From assembly GCF_033115175.1 (NCBI RefSeq), contig NC_084837.1, positions 23,746,266 to 23,810,265 on the forward strand: 64,000 bases of DNA, in the 5' to 3' direction. Each line of letters begins with the position of its first letter. The stretch's first letter is position 1. Below the pieces are notes generated by a model. It worked only from the letters and a program-made list of their open reading frames with translations. It had not been told where the DNA came from and made no database searches. Both the position numbers and the translations under genes were made by a program. The DNA comes from Lepus europaeus (lineage: Eukaryota > Chordata > Mammalia > Lagomorpha > Leporidae). Shown piece after piece: positions 48,470 to 58,087 of the stretch.

Positions 48470-48785
48470 GGCCGGCGCCACGGCTCAATAGGCTAATCCT
48501 CCACCTTGCAGCGCCGGCACACCGGGTTCTAGTCCTGGTCAGGGCGCCTGATTCTGTCCCGGGTGCCCCTCTTCCAGGCCTGGGAGTGCAGTGGAGGATG
48601 GCCCAAGTGCTTGGGCCCTGCACCCCATGGGAGACCAGGAGAAGCACCTGGCTCCTGCTTTCGGATCAGTGCGGTGCGCTGGCCGCGGCGGCCATTGGAG
48701 GGTGAACCAACGGCAAAGGAAGACCTTTCTCCCTGTTTCTCTCTCTCTCACTGTCTAACTCTGCCTGTCTAAAAAAAAAAAAAAA
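48470..48785 (+). repeat. C element (CSINE), young, second of a tandem pair
   Basis: Lies directly after the first copy. AAGAATGCACAGCA repeats exactly at 48456-48469 and 48786-48799. It carries a small deletion in its body (about 48580). Confidence 0.93.
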
Positions 48786-48799
48786 AAGAATGCACAGCA

Positions 48800-49447
48800 A
48801 ACAGCCTCTGAAGCTCATTCCATTGTCTCTACTGTTTCTTCCTGTTGCATCAGATCAGAAATTTGAACATTTGTTCTGGTCAAGTTGCTTATTCTAACCC
48901 AGCAGTATTGTGATGCTAAGCAATCAACCACACCCCAGCAAATTTGTCACTGGCCTAATACAGTCTTCTTGCGATGAGTAAATTACTACTTTTTAATATA
49001 AAATATCCCCCATATACAGCTGTATTTTTCCAGTTGCTATGTCCATTTCTCATAGAAGAGTGGTTTTCAGAATGTAGGATCTCCAATACCCATTCAATGT
49101 GTCCAAGACAGGAAAACTATTTTTCATTAAGAAGCTGTTATCTGGGTATTGGACACATGAGTTTGACCAAGGCTGTATGGCATCACTTCCACAGCTGTTC
49201 TTGTGTTTTCTCGGCCTTTCTAAGGTAGTAGGGTGAACGTGTGGCTGTGTGTGTTTTCAAAGATTTCCAGTATATCTGTGTTCTCCTGTTTTACTCACTG
49301 TAATCTCCATAACCTTACAATATTTCATTAAACCATTTCAAAATTCCATGGTTTTCCCTGCACCTATGCAAAACCACAAAAGGTAATTTTGTTATATACT
49401 TTTTGCAGTAATACTTAAAAAACTTTTAATATGATATATCTAACTTT
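48800..49447. other. PTGDR intron, nothing recognised
   Basis: No gene or clear repeat. Confidence 0.5.
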
Positions 49448-49556
49448 CTTTTTCATTTGACAGGTAGAGTTACAGACAGTGAGAGAGAGAGACAGAGAGA
49501 AAGGTCTTCCTTCCGTTGGTTCACTCCCCAAATGGCCTCTACGGCCAATGCTGTGC
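49448..49556 (-). repeat. 5'-truncated C element
   Basis: Only the 3' third, TTTGACAGGTAGAGTTACAG through GCCTCTACGGCC. Confidence 0.8.
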
Positions 49557-49611
49557 TTGGTTTGCATTCCATTCTCAAGTTTGGCCCCAGCTAAGTCCCA
49601 GCTGTTGTAAA

Positions 49612-49912
49612 CTTTTTTTTTTTTTTGACAGGCAGAGTGGATAGTGAGAGAGAGAGACAGAGAGAAAGGTCTTCCTTTTCTGTTGGTTTACCCTGCAATG
49701 GCCTCTGCAGCCGGCGCACCACACTGATCCGAAGCCAGGAGCCAGGTGGTTCCTCCTGGTCTCCCGTGGGGTGCAGGGCCCAAGGACTTGGGCCATCCTC
49801 CACTGCCCTCCTGGGCCACAACAGAGAGCTGGACTGGAAGAGGAGCAACTGGGACTAGAACCCAGCACCCATATGGGATGCCAGTGCCGCAGGTGAAGGA
49901 TTAACCAAGTGA
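49612..49912 (-). repeat. C element (CSINE), young type
   Basis: Nearly complete reverse copy with poly(T), lacking the last few bases of the head. Confidence 0.9.
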
Positions 49913-50149
49913 GCCCTACATTTAACTTTGAATATTGATACATATAATCCATGTAAATAAAAGCTCTTTTGGGTCCTAACGACTTTTTAAAAAGAGTATA
50001 GAAGAAGTCCTTAGACCCCTCTCCCAAAGATATGAAAACCACTACATTAGAACATAACTGTGTCCTGAATAGACTGCATTTCTTGATTTACTTTATAAGA
50101 CCATCAGGCAATAATAATACATGGAAGCTATATAATAAGATAGAGGTCA

Positions 50150-50176
50150 GACACATATACACACACACACACATAC
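50150..50176. repeat. Short (CA)n tract
   Basis: ACACATATACACACACACAC and adjoining bases. Confidence 0.7.
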
Positions 50177-50389
50177 ATATATTTTCCTATTCCTAAGACA
50201 AGAGTGGCCTAGAAAGTGTGGCGGTCTCCAATAGCCATTCAGTGTGCCCAGCAAGTCAACACTATCTTCTTTAGAAAGCTGCTGTGTGCCCATTCACTCT
50301 CATTCTCACACTAATGTCCAGTGAGCTTTATCAGGACCAAATGACATGTGATGACATCACTCCCTGTCTTACAGGACAAGGATGGCTAC

Positions 50390-50470
50390 CCTTGTTTTAC
50401 AGATGAGGTAACTGAGCTCAGAACAGGTTCACTAGGCCTGGATTGTAGGTAGGAAGCCACGGAACCAGAC
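50390..50470 (-). repeat. MIR-like fragment
   Basis: GTTTTACAGATGAGGTAACT is the MIR core reversed. Confidence 0.55.
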
Positions 50471-51164
50471 CGAACCCCATATCCGATGCTAAAGCCCTTA
50501 TCCCTTCCAGAAACTAGCCATGAAAAATGCAGTCTGCACTACACGTATTTTTGACTGTACGTTTTTAAAGAAATAACTTTCATCCATTATTTTCTTCAGT
50601 CATCACAATACCCTATGAGCTAGTTGAATCTCCCTAGCCACAGATCCCTCTGCAATGCTCTTTCCACTGGATTACACTGCTTTCTGCATTGTTCCTACCA
50701 AAACCTTCAGCCTCAGGACAAAACTGTCATGCATGGGCCACTTTCCGTTTTTATCATAGCACAGGTAAGCGAGGTTCCAACTTTAGAATAAGGGTCTGCA
50801 AACATGTTCTGTAAAGGACCAGAGCGTAAATATTTTAGGATGTACAGCCAAGAGACAAAATTATGACTATTTGGTAGGTACTTATATAACATGAGAGACT
50901 ATGCATTTGTACAATTTTTTTTTTATTGATGAAACTAAAAAAAAATGGAGAACCTTTTGGGAGGAGAAATACACATTTACTAAGGAGAAAAATGTATTTT
51001 TTTCTCTTGGCTTAATTGAGGCTCTAAGTTCTCAGCCTTATCATTAAATGGTTGCTAATATCCATTGATAATAACTACTGTGCACTCCAGAGCTGCACAA
51101 AAAACAGCAGGCAGGACAGAAGTGGCCCCGGGCTGTGGTTGGCTGGTCCTGTTTAAAGTGTCCA

Positions 51165-51335
51165 ACCAACAGCTTCCACGTCACCTGGGAACGTGTTAAG
51201 CCTGCCAACTGGTCCAGAGAGCCTGAGTCGGAAACCGCTGGGGATGAAGCCCAGGCATCATTCTTTTTAAAAGCCTGGCGGACGAGTCCCAGCACGCTGG
51301 AGTTTGGAAACCACAGCTCCGCGGCTTTATGTGGA
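51165..51335 (+). repeat. MER5A-like hAT fragment
   Basis: CACGTCACCTGGGAACGTGT through GGAGTTTGGAAACCACAG follows the MER5A plan. Confidence 0.5.
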
Positions 51336-51559
51336 CAGCGGTTTCTTCCTTTCTTTGTTTTTGGGGGTTCTGACCCCAATCCTGCCTGAGGAGTCTGCAG
51401 ACTAGCTTCTCCACCCCAGGGGCAGTGTGCCATGCACTTAAATGCTGTTCCCGTTGGGCAGATACTCCGGGGAAGGGGGGAGGGGATACCCACAGAGGCC
51501 AGGTGTCTGGGAGCCCAGCGGTGACCCCCTCTAAAACCACTAGATGCTCCCCGCCCCCT

Positions 51560-53500
51560 GGGGTCACCCGAAACCAGGAATCATGGCTTTCGTGTCGCCC
51601 CACTTGTCCAGACGGAACCTAAACCCGTCAAGACAGGTCCCCGCTGCGGCTGAAACCTGCGTGCGGCTGCCTCCCGGTTTCTGGCAAGCACCGGAGACCG
51701 CGGCACCGCGCCTCCAAGCGGACCCGCGAGTTTTCCTGCACTCAACCCACGCCTTCAGTCCCCGGCCTCCGCAGCCCCCGTGGGCAGGAGCAAACCGTGC
51801 CTTACTGGCTCTGCCCGCCAACACCCCGGGGGGCTCCCTCGAGACTCTAGGGGCCTCTTCCTGGCTCCACTAAAAATACAGGGAGCGCTGGGGATTAAAA
51901 CCCTGCCCGGCCGTCTGCGAGGAGGAGGGACGCGGTGCTGCCCAGCAGGAATCCGGGTCTGCGCCTCACACGTCCGGGGCGCAAAGGTGGCGCAGGGGGA
52001 AGCGAACTCTGACGTTGGAGAGGGCAGTGCCCGGCTGAGGGGGCCCCGTGCGCCTTGCTCGTGGTCTTCCCTCCTCTGACCGTCCCTCCTCTCGCCCCCC
52101 ACAAACCGGCTGGTCTCTGAGGGCTGTGGCGGGAATCCGGTATGGGGAGCGCAGTCAGCAAGCCTGCCCGCCCAGGGCGCAGAGCCCCGTGGCGCCGCGT
52201 CCGTACCCGCCCCGCGCCCCGGTCCCCCGCAGCCGCGACGCCCAGCGACTCACAATTAACGGCAGCGAGCACATGGAGAAGAGCACCGTCATGAGGGCCA
52301 GCAGCAGCAGGTGATCCAGCTCCTCCAAGGGGTGCGGAGACGCCCCGCGCTCGCCGGCGCCCGGCCCGGTGCGCTCCCTGGGGCCGGAGCGCGGGTGCCG
52401 GCGCAGGCGCAGGTGCATGGTGTAGAGGTTGCGCATGGCGCCCAGGTTGCACAGCACGATGGCCAGCACGAGCAGCGCCATGAGGCTGGAGTAGAGCACG
52501 GAGTAGCCCAGCACGGCCGAGGAGCTGTCGTCGTGGACCATCTGGATGAAGCACCAGGTGCCGGGGCAGTACTGCACGAAGCGCCCGAAGCCCGCGAAGG
52601 GCAGCGCACAGAAAGCCAGGCAGAAGACGCCCACGACGGGCGCCACCAGCGCGCCCCGGCGCACGGTGATGTGGCGTCGGTAGAAGAAGGGGTGCCCCAG
52701 GGACAGCCAGCACTCGAGCGCCATGGCCAGGAGCTGCAGCGTCGAGGCGAGCCCGAAGAAGGACATGCAGAAGGCGAAGGCCTGGCACAGCGAGTCTCCG
52801 GGCACGGGCATCAGCCCCCACAGGCTCCGGTTCTGCGCGTAGGCGGTCAGCACCACCGGGCTCACGAGGCACTTGCCCAGCAAGTCGGTCACCGTCAAGC
52901 CGCACACCAGCACGTAGAAGACCGAGGGCGGCGGGCGCGACGGCCGCGGCGGGCACGAGCCCAGCCCCGAGCGCGCCAGCAGCCCCAGGGCCAGCAGGTT
53001 GCCCAGGAGGCCTGCGCTGAAGAGCACGCTGCCCGTCGTCGCCGAGTTGCCCTTCTCCACCGACGTGGTGTTGTGGCAGCGGTAAGAGGGCGCCCTCATG
53101 GCCGGCGGGCTGGCTGCGGGGCGCGAGCTTCGGGTGCGCGGGGCTCCTGGCGCGCGGCTGCGGAGGAGCCCCCCGGGGCGCTTGGGCGCACGCGGCTCGG
53201 CCCGAGAGAGGCTAAGCCGCAGAGGAGGCTCGGCTTGGCGCGGCGGGCGGTGCCCCGGGGCCGGCGCCTCCCAGCCCGACTCTGGGTCACACCCTCTCCA
53301 CGGGGCGGGTCGCGGCCTCGGGGCGCAGGGAAGGAAGGAAGGGAGGCAGGAGGGAGGGAGGCGACCAAGTCCGAGCTCCCAGGAGAGGTGGGAGAACTGT
53401 TGGGATGGAGGTGGGGAAAAACCAGCCAGCGCCAGGGAGGAGGCCCACGAGGGGTGGGGGGCGGACGACTCTGGAGATGAGCAAAGAAAGGTTGAAAAAG
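51560..53500. promoter_or_regulatory. CpG-island-like region over PTGDR exon 1 and promoter
   Basis: A GC- and CpG-rich block covering coding exon 1, the 5' UTR and the first part of the intron. It contains a GC box GGGGCGGG at 53302-53309, about 200 bp upstream of the ATG. Confidence 0.8.
52254..53099 (-). CDS. PTGDR: Prostaglandin D2 receptor DP1, coding exon 1 (residues 1-282)
   Basis: DP1 is a plasma-membrane class A GPCR that binds prostaglandin D2 and signals through Gs to cAMP. This exon encodes the N-terminus through TM6. Visible features are N-glycosylation sequons at N10 and N90, TM1 about 22-45, TM2 about 59-84, TM3 about 105-128, TM4 about 150-170, TM5 about 198-220 and TM6 about 262-282. 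The prostanoid-receptor ECL2 signature QYCPGTWCF is at 176-184, with C105 and C183 the expected disulfide pair. The DRY position reads ECW (129-131), as I recall for DP1. The ATG at 53099-53097 has G at -3 and begins [13 protein letters not shown], close to the human start. The exon ends ATT|GTGAGT, a strong donor at 52253, phase 0. Exon 2 lies 7.5 kb downstream. Identity is very secure; EP2 and IP are the nearest alternatives but the N-terminus and the ECW motif fit DP1. Confidence 0.97.
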
Positions 53501-53627
53501 GGCACCGCCCTTATGTCTTCAATTAGTGACACTTGAGCCAGCCCGGTCCACGGGGGTCTTAACCTCGATCTCCACCGAGACAGCAGGTGACAGAGGAGCT
53601 GGGCGTCGCAAGCAAGCCGGGTGTCTG

Positions 53628-53633
53628 TTTATA
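53628..53633 (-). promoter_or_regulatory. Possible TATA box upstream of PTGDR
   Basis: The gene strand reads CTATAAAC about 530 bp upstream of the ATG. If used, the transcript would begin near 53600. The GC box at 53302 suggests a more proximal alternative, so this is weak. Confidence 0.25.
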
Positions 53634-54384
53634 GACCTCCACGCTCAGCCTGGCTCCCTTGGCTGCTCCTCCCAAGAGGCCGATCAAATTTCAGGGGGGT
53701 GGGCCCAGGGAAAAGCCAGAGGCAGTGTTGGCCCTGGTGGGCCTCCTGAGACCTTGTGGGTGCAGGGCTGTGGTTAGCAGCATGTGTGCTTCATCACATA
53801 GGCCTGTGTTCAAGTCCTGGTTCAGGCTCTTCGTTGCCGGCGAACCACCCTCCCCCTGCAGGGACATGGAGATAACCCAGGCAGAGTGCAGAGGCTTAGG
53901 ATTTGCTTGCTCCAGGCAGCGGGCTGTCACTCATGTGGTGGAAGGGGGTTTTGATAACTGAGGTTCAGCTGCAGTTTTGAGCATGGATTTTGGAACCAGA
54001 AAAAAAAAATGGACTTGATTTAGGGCTCTCTGCCTCTTCTGGTTTGCGACTACTAGAAAACATTCCTTTTGCGTCATAAAGGCTAGGAGATTATTCATGG
54101 TTTGTTTCTTTAATTAACACCCCATATCCTAGACGAGAAACTGGCTTTGAGTGTGGACTTTGAGCCGCATCGCTGGGGCCGTATTATGTAAGCAAGTAGA
54201 TTATTCCGCGGCCTGAAGATGCTCATTCCCAGGCCCTGTGCCTGCTCCTATGGATGGTGTCACAGAGAGGGCAGCGTCCAGGGGCTTCAGATGCGGCAGC
54301 CTGATGGACAGGCAGGGGGGTGGCCTCCAAGCTGAAGCCTGGCCAGTGCTGCAGGCCACGGTGTGCAGAGGAAGCATCCCGGCG
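53634..54384. other. DNA upstream of PTGDR, nothing recognised
   Basis: No gene. The composition falls from GC-rich to average. Confidence 0.5.
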
Positions 54385-54560
54385 TTGGAAGTCGTTCTGC
54401 ACTCCACCGCTAGCTGTGTGACCTTGGCTCAGTGACTTGGCTGCTCTGAGTTTTCGTTCCCTTAGAAATAGGATCTGGAGCATAATGCCCACCTCAAAGC
54501 CCCCTGTGGGGCTGAGAAAAGGTGAGCTCCAAGTGACCGTGGTAGTAAGAGCTGGCACAG
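54385..54560 (+). repeat. MIR element
   Basis: GCTAGCTGTGTGACCTTGGC followed by a CTCAGTGACTTGGC-like stretch is the MIR core. Confidence 0.7.
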
Positions 54561-55618
54561 ATGGCTGTTCTCTTGCCGCGTATGCCAAACCTTCACATGC
54601 ATCCACTCGCTAGATGGCCTTGCCTAGGGTTGGTTTCCTTGTCGTCCGCCTCTCTCTCTCCCTCCTTCTCTCTCTCATCCCCACCTCCAGCTTCTAGCAC
54701 CAAATAGATTTGTAAAAGCTCTACTTGAGTTAATGAAGTGGCAGGAGGAACAGCCCCCTTTCACCCAAGGACACGAGAACCCGACGGAAGCTGGGGTCTC
54801 CTCCCCCGACACACACAGTTTATACCCATTTCTGGACGGGCACAGTTTCCTGCAGTCCCATGATGGTATCCAGAGCACATCTGGTGGATTCCCCCTTCCG
54901 AACCCTTCCTTGAAGCGCGTTGCACGGGGGTGTGCATCCGAAGCACATCTGCTCCCTTTCTTGCAGCCTTAAATATTATTTTTCCTGCTAAGGCTGCCAC
55001 CAACTCCCTCTCCCTTCCAGGAACAAGTGCACAGGGAGCCAGGGGCCCAAGAATGTAAACAGCTTGTTCAAACCAGCGCCGCAGTGCGAGTGACAGGCCA
55101 GCTGTGGGGCCCTGACATGGTTCACATATGTTGTCCTCCAAAGGTTGAAGGCTTTGAACCAGTACAATTCAGGAAACCATGTGTTTCCTCCTGCCCAGTG
55201 TCGCTGGCCTGTACTGGGGGGGGGGTTCCGGTTGCCTTTCCTGCCTGCTCTGCTGCTGTCCACCCTGCCTTGCCCACAGCCTTAACTCTAGAGCCTTTCT
55301 GTCGCAGCTAAGAAAAGCATTGTCTGCTCTTGCATCGAATGTTTTCTGAGCTGTTCCTTTGTGCCAGGCAAGGGGGCAGGCACTGCGGAGCGCACAGCAA
55401 GCGAGGCGAGGCACATGTTACTGTGACTTCCACAGGCTTGTAAGTTTCCCCATCAGCTTTCAGAGCAACCAGGTGAAGCTGCTTTTGAATTGTTCTGTTT
55501 TCCATAAGAGAGAAACTGTTAATGACAATATCTTGGGCCTAGTGAGTGGTCACTTTACCTCCTTTATCTACAAAGCTGAACCAGGCTGCTTACTTGTGCT
55601 ATAAGATAAATCGTCCAG
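54561..55618. other. DNA upstream of PTGDR, no gene
   Basis: Contains an L2/MIR3-like tail near 55330-55450 (TTTGTGCCAGGCAAGG) and a run of ten G at 55216-55225. Confidence 0.4.

Positions 55619-55651
<33 letters not shown>
55619..55651. repeat. Poly(A) plus (TA)n
   Basis: About 16 A followed by about 8 TA units. Confidence 0.9.
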
Positions 55652-55812
55652 GGGCATCATATGTGAGCAGACTGTTTTCAATATATGATTACATTATGAT
55701 ACTGTAAACATGAAGCCAGATATGTGCATGGACAAGTTCTAGAAGATGACATAAGCAAATGAAAGCATTGACTTAAACTTGAGAAGGGATGCTGGGAAAA
55801 AAATTCTCCTTG

Positions 55813-56054
55813 AGTCTCTGGGTTCAAGTCCCAACTCTACTCCTAATTCTAGCATCCTGTTAATGTGATATCTGGGAGGCAGCAGGTGATGGCGCAAGTA
55901 CCTGGGTCCCTGCTACCCACATGGGAGGCCTGGATGGAATTTCAGGCTCCTGGTTTCAAGCCTGCCCCAGTCCCAGATGTTGCTGGCATTTGAGGAGTGT
56001 ATTAGTGGGCGGAAGATATCTTTCTCTCTTTGAAATAAATAAAAATTTAAAAAG
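55813..56054 (+). repeat. 5'-truncated C element, 16-bp target duplication
   Basis: Starts near the B box (GGGTTCAAGTCCC). AAAAAAATTCTCCTTG repeats at 55797-55812 and 56055-56070. Confidence 0.88.
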
Positions 56055-56429
56055 AAAAAAATTCTCCTTGGATTTCTACTGTTTTCAATGCAGTATCTGT
56101 AATAATTATTTTAGAAGGTTTCAAGCATAGAACAAATGTAATGCTGCTGACCAGGTTTTAAGAAGTGGGGAAGAAGGAAAAAAAAAAAGAATAGCTTTGT
56201 TCCGGGTCCCTCCTGACCATGCTTCTGAATCATGACCGCCCCTCATTTCTCCTGAACACCAAGGAACTGGCCTGGGGCTTGTCAATGGGGAGGAGGGAAG
56301 CTGAGAGCAACTAGGGACATCCGCTCCCCAGCTTGGAGGTCTTCTCCCTGCTGGAGACCACGCCGGCTGCCTTCTCGCATTCAGTAGGTTGTGGGGATGT
56401 GTAGGGTCTTGGGGGTGATTTTGTGTGCA

Positions 56430-56560
56430 TTCACATCTCAGCTTTGCTCCCTGCCAGCTCCGGACCCTTGAGCAATCTTCTAACCTTCCCAAACCCCCAT
56501 TGCCTTGTCTGTACAATTGAGAGTGAGGATCCCTTGTACAGAACTCACAGGGGACTTGTG
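56430..56560 (+). repeat. MIR-like fragment
   Basis: TTGAGCAATCTTCTAACC and CCATTGCCTTGTCTGTACAA resemble the MIR core. Confidence 0.45.
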
Positions 56561-56579
56561 TGGCACGAAGCAAATCATC

Positions 56580-56760
56580 TGTGCAGAGCTGGAGTTCATA
56601 GCCTTGACTGTGCTTCAGAGTCACCTGGACAGCTTTGGACGTTTCTGAGGCTTCAGCACCCCAAACCCCTTATGCCAGGCTCCCCTGCTGTGCCCCCCAG
56701 CCCTCAGTATTCTGTGCAGTGCCCCAGTAAACTTCTCAGGCGAGAACCACTGCATTAGAA
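56580..56760 (+). repeat. MER5A-like hAT fragment
   Basis: TTCAGAGTCACCTGGACAGC through GGCGAGAACCACTGCATTA match the MER5A body and end. Confidence 0.6.
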
Positions 56761-56845
56761 TGTTTAGCACAGTGCCATGATGTGCCTCTGTGTGGTTCCA
56801 TTGCTAACTCATATCTTCATCCCTGCCAGCTGTAAACTGCAGAAG

Positions 56846-58087
56846 TTTCTCTCCCTCCCTCTCTCTCTCTCCCTCTCCCTCCCTCTCTCTTTCTCTCTCT
56901 CTTCTTCTCCCTCTCTCCCTCCCTCTCTCTCTCCCTCTCCCTCCCTCTCTCTTTCTCTCTCTTCTCCCTCTCTCTCTCCCTCCCCCTCCCTCTTTCTCTC
57001 TCTCTTCTTCTCCCTCCCTCCCTCCCTCTCTCTCTCCCTCCCCCTCCCTCTTTCTCTCTCTCTTCTTCTCCCTCTCTCCCTCCCTCTCTCTCTCCCTCCC
57101 CCTCCCTCTTTCTCTCTCTCTTCTTCTCCCTCTCTCCCTCCCTCTCTCTCTCCCTCCCCCTCCCTCTTTCTCTCTCTCTTCTTCTCCCTCTCTCCCTCCC
57201 TCTCTCTCTCCCTCCCCCTCCCTCTTTCTCTCTCTCTTCTTCTCCCTCTCTCCCTCCCTCTCTCTCCCCCTCCCCCTCCCTCTCTCTTTCTCTCTCTCTT
57301 CTCCCTCTCTCTCTCCTCCTCTCTCTCCCTCCCCCTCCCTCTTTCTCTCTCTCTTCTTCTCCCTCTCTCCCTCCCTCTCTCTCTCCCTCCCCCTCCCTCT
57401 TTCTCTCTCTCTTCTTCTCCCTCTCTCCCTCCCTCTCTCTCCCTCTCTCTTTCTCTCTCTTCTTCTCCTTCCCTCCTTCACTCTCTCTCTCCCCCTCCCT
57501 CTTTCTCTCTCTCTTCTTCTCCCTCTCTCCCTCCCTCTCTCTCCCTCTCTCTTTCTCTCTCTTCTTCTCCTTCCCTCCTTCCCTCTCTCTCTCCCCCTCC
57601 CTCTTTCTCTCTCTCTTCTTCTCCCTCTCTCCCTCCCTCTCTCTCCCTCTCTCTTTCTCTCTCTTCTTCTCCTTCCCTCCTTCCCTCTCTCTCTCTCCCT
57701 CCCTCTTTCTCTCTCTCTTCTTCTCCCTCTCTCCCTCCCTCTCTCTCTCCCTCTCCCTCCCTCTCTCTTTCTCTCTCTTCTCCCGCTCTCTCTCCCTCCC
57801 CCTCCCTCTTTCTCTCTCTCTTCTTCCCCCTCTCTCCCTCCCTCTCTCTCTCCCTCCCCCTCCCTCTTTCTCTCTCTCTTCTTCTCTCTCTCTCCCTCCC
57901 TCTCTCTCTCTCCCTCTCTCTTTCTCTCTCTTCTTCTCCCTCCCTCCTTCCCTCCCTCTCCCTCCCTCTCTCTTTCTCTCTCTCTTCTTCTCCCTCTCTC
58001 CCTCCCTCTCTCTCTCTCCCTCTCCCTCCCTCTCTCTTTCTCTCTCTCTTCCTCTCCGTCTCTCTCTCTCTCCTCTCTCTCTCTCTC
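56846..58087. repeat. 1.24-kb polypyrimidine (CT-rich) minisatellite
   Basis: The plus strand is pyrimidine-only for 1242 bases except three purines that I can see (57480, 57784, 58058). Within it a unit of about 58 bp, built from CCCTCTTTCTCTCTCTCTTC plus CCCTCTCTCCCTCC-type blocks, is repeated with shorter variants. It lies 3.7-5 kb upstream of the PTGDR start, so the PTGDR sense strand is polypurine. Long frames through it (Ser/Leu/Pro or Arg/Glu/Gly) are low-complexity artefacts. Confidence 0.97.

Larger units (their letters stand above)
49913..51164. other. PTGDR intron, no gene
   Basis: AT-rich to average composition; MIR trace and a short (CA)n only. Confidence 0.5.
44751..52253 (-). 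other. PTGDR: PTGDR intron 1
   Basis: A 7.5-kb intron from GTGAGT to CCACAG. It holds C elements at 46.1, 47.1, 47.4, 48.1-48.8, 49.4 and 49.6 kb, MIR traces and a MER5A-like copy. No further exon is evident. Confidence 0.9.

Noticed and set aside
52311-53480. 389-codon open frame antisense to PTGDR exon 1
   Set aside because: It is a shadow of a GC-rich coding exon with few stops; the product is Arg/Gly/Ala/Gln-rich with no domain.
56846-58087. CRISPR-like or other bacterial repeat system
   Set aside because: The repeats are simple-sequence or SINE-derived in a vertebrate genome; there are no spacers or associated genes.
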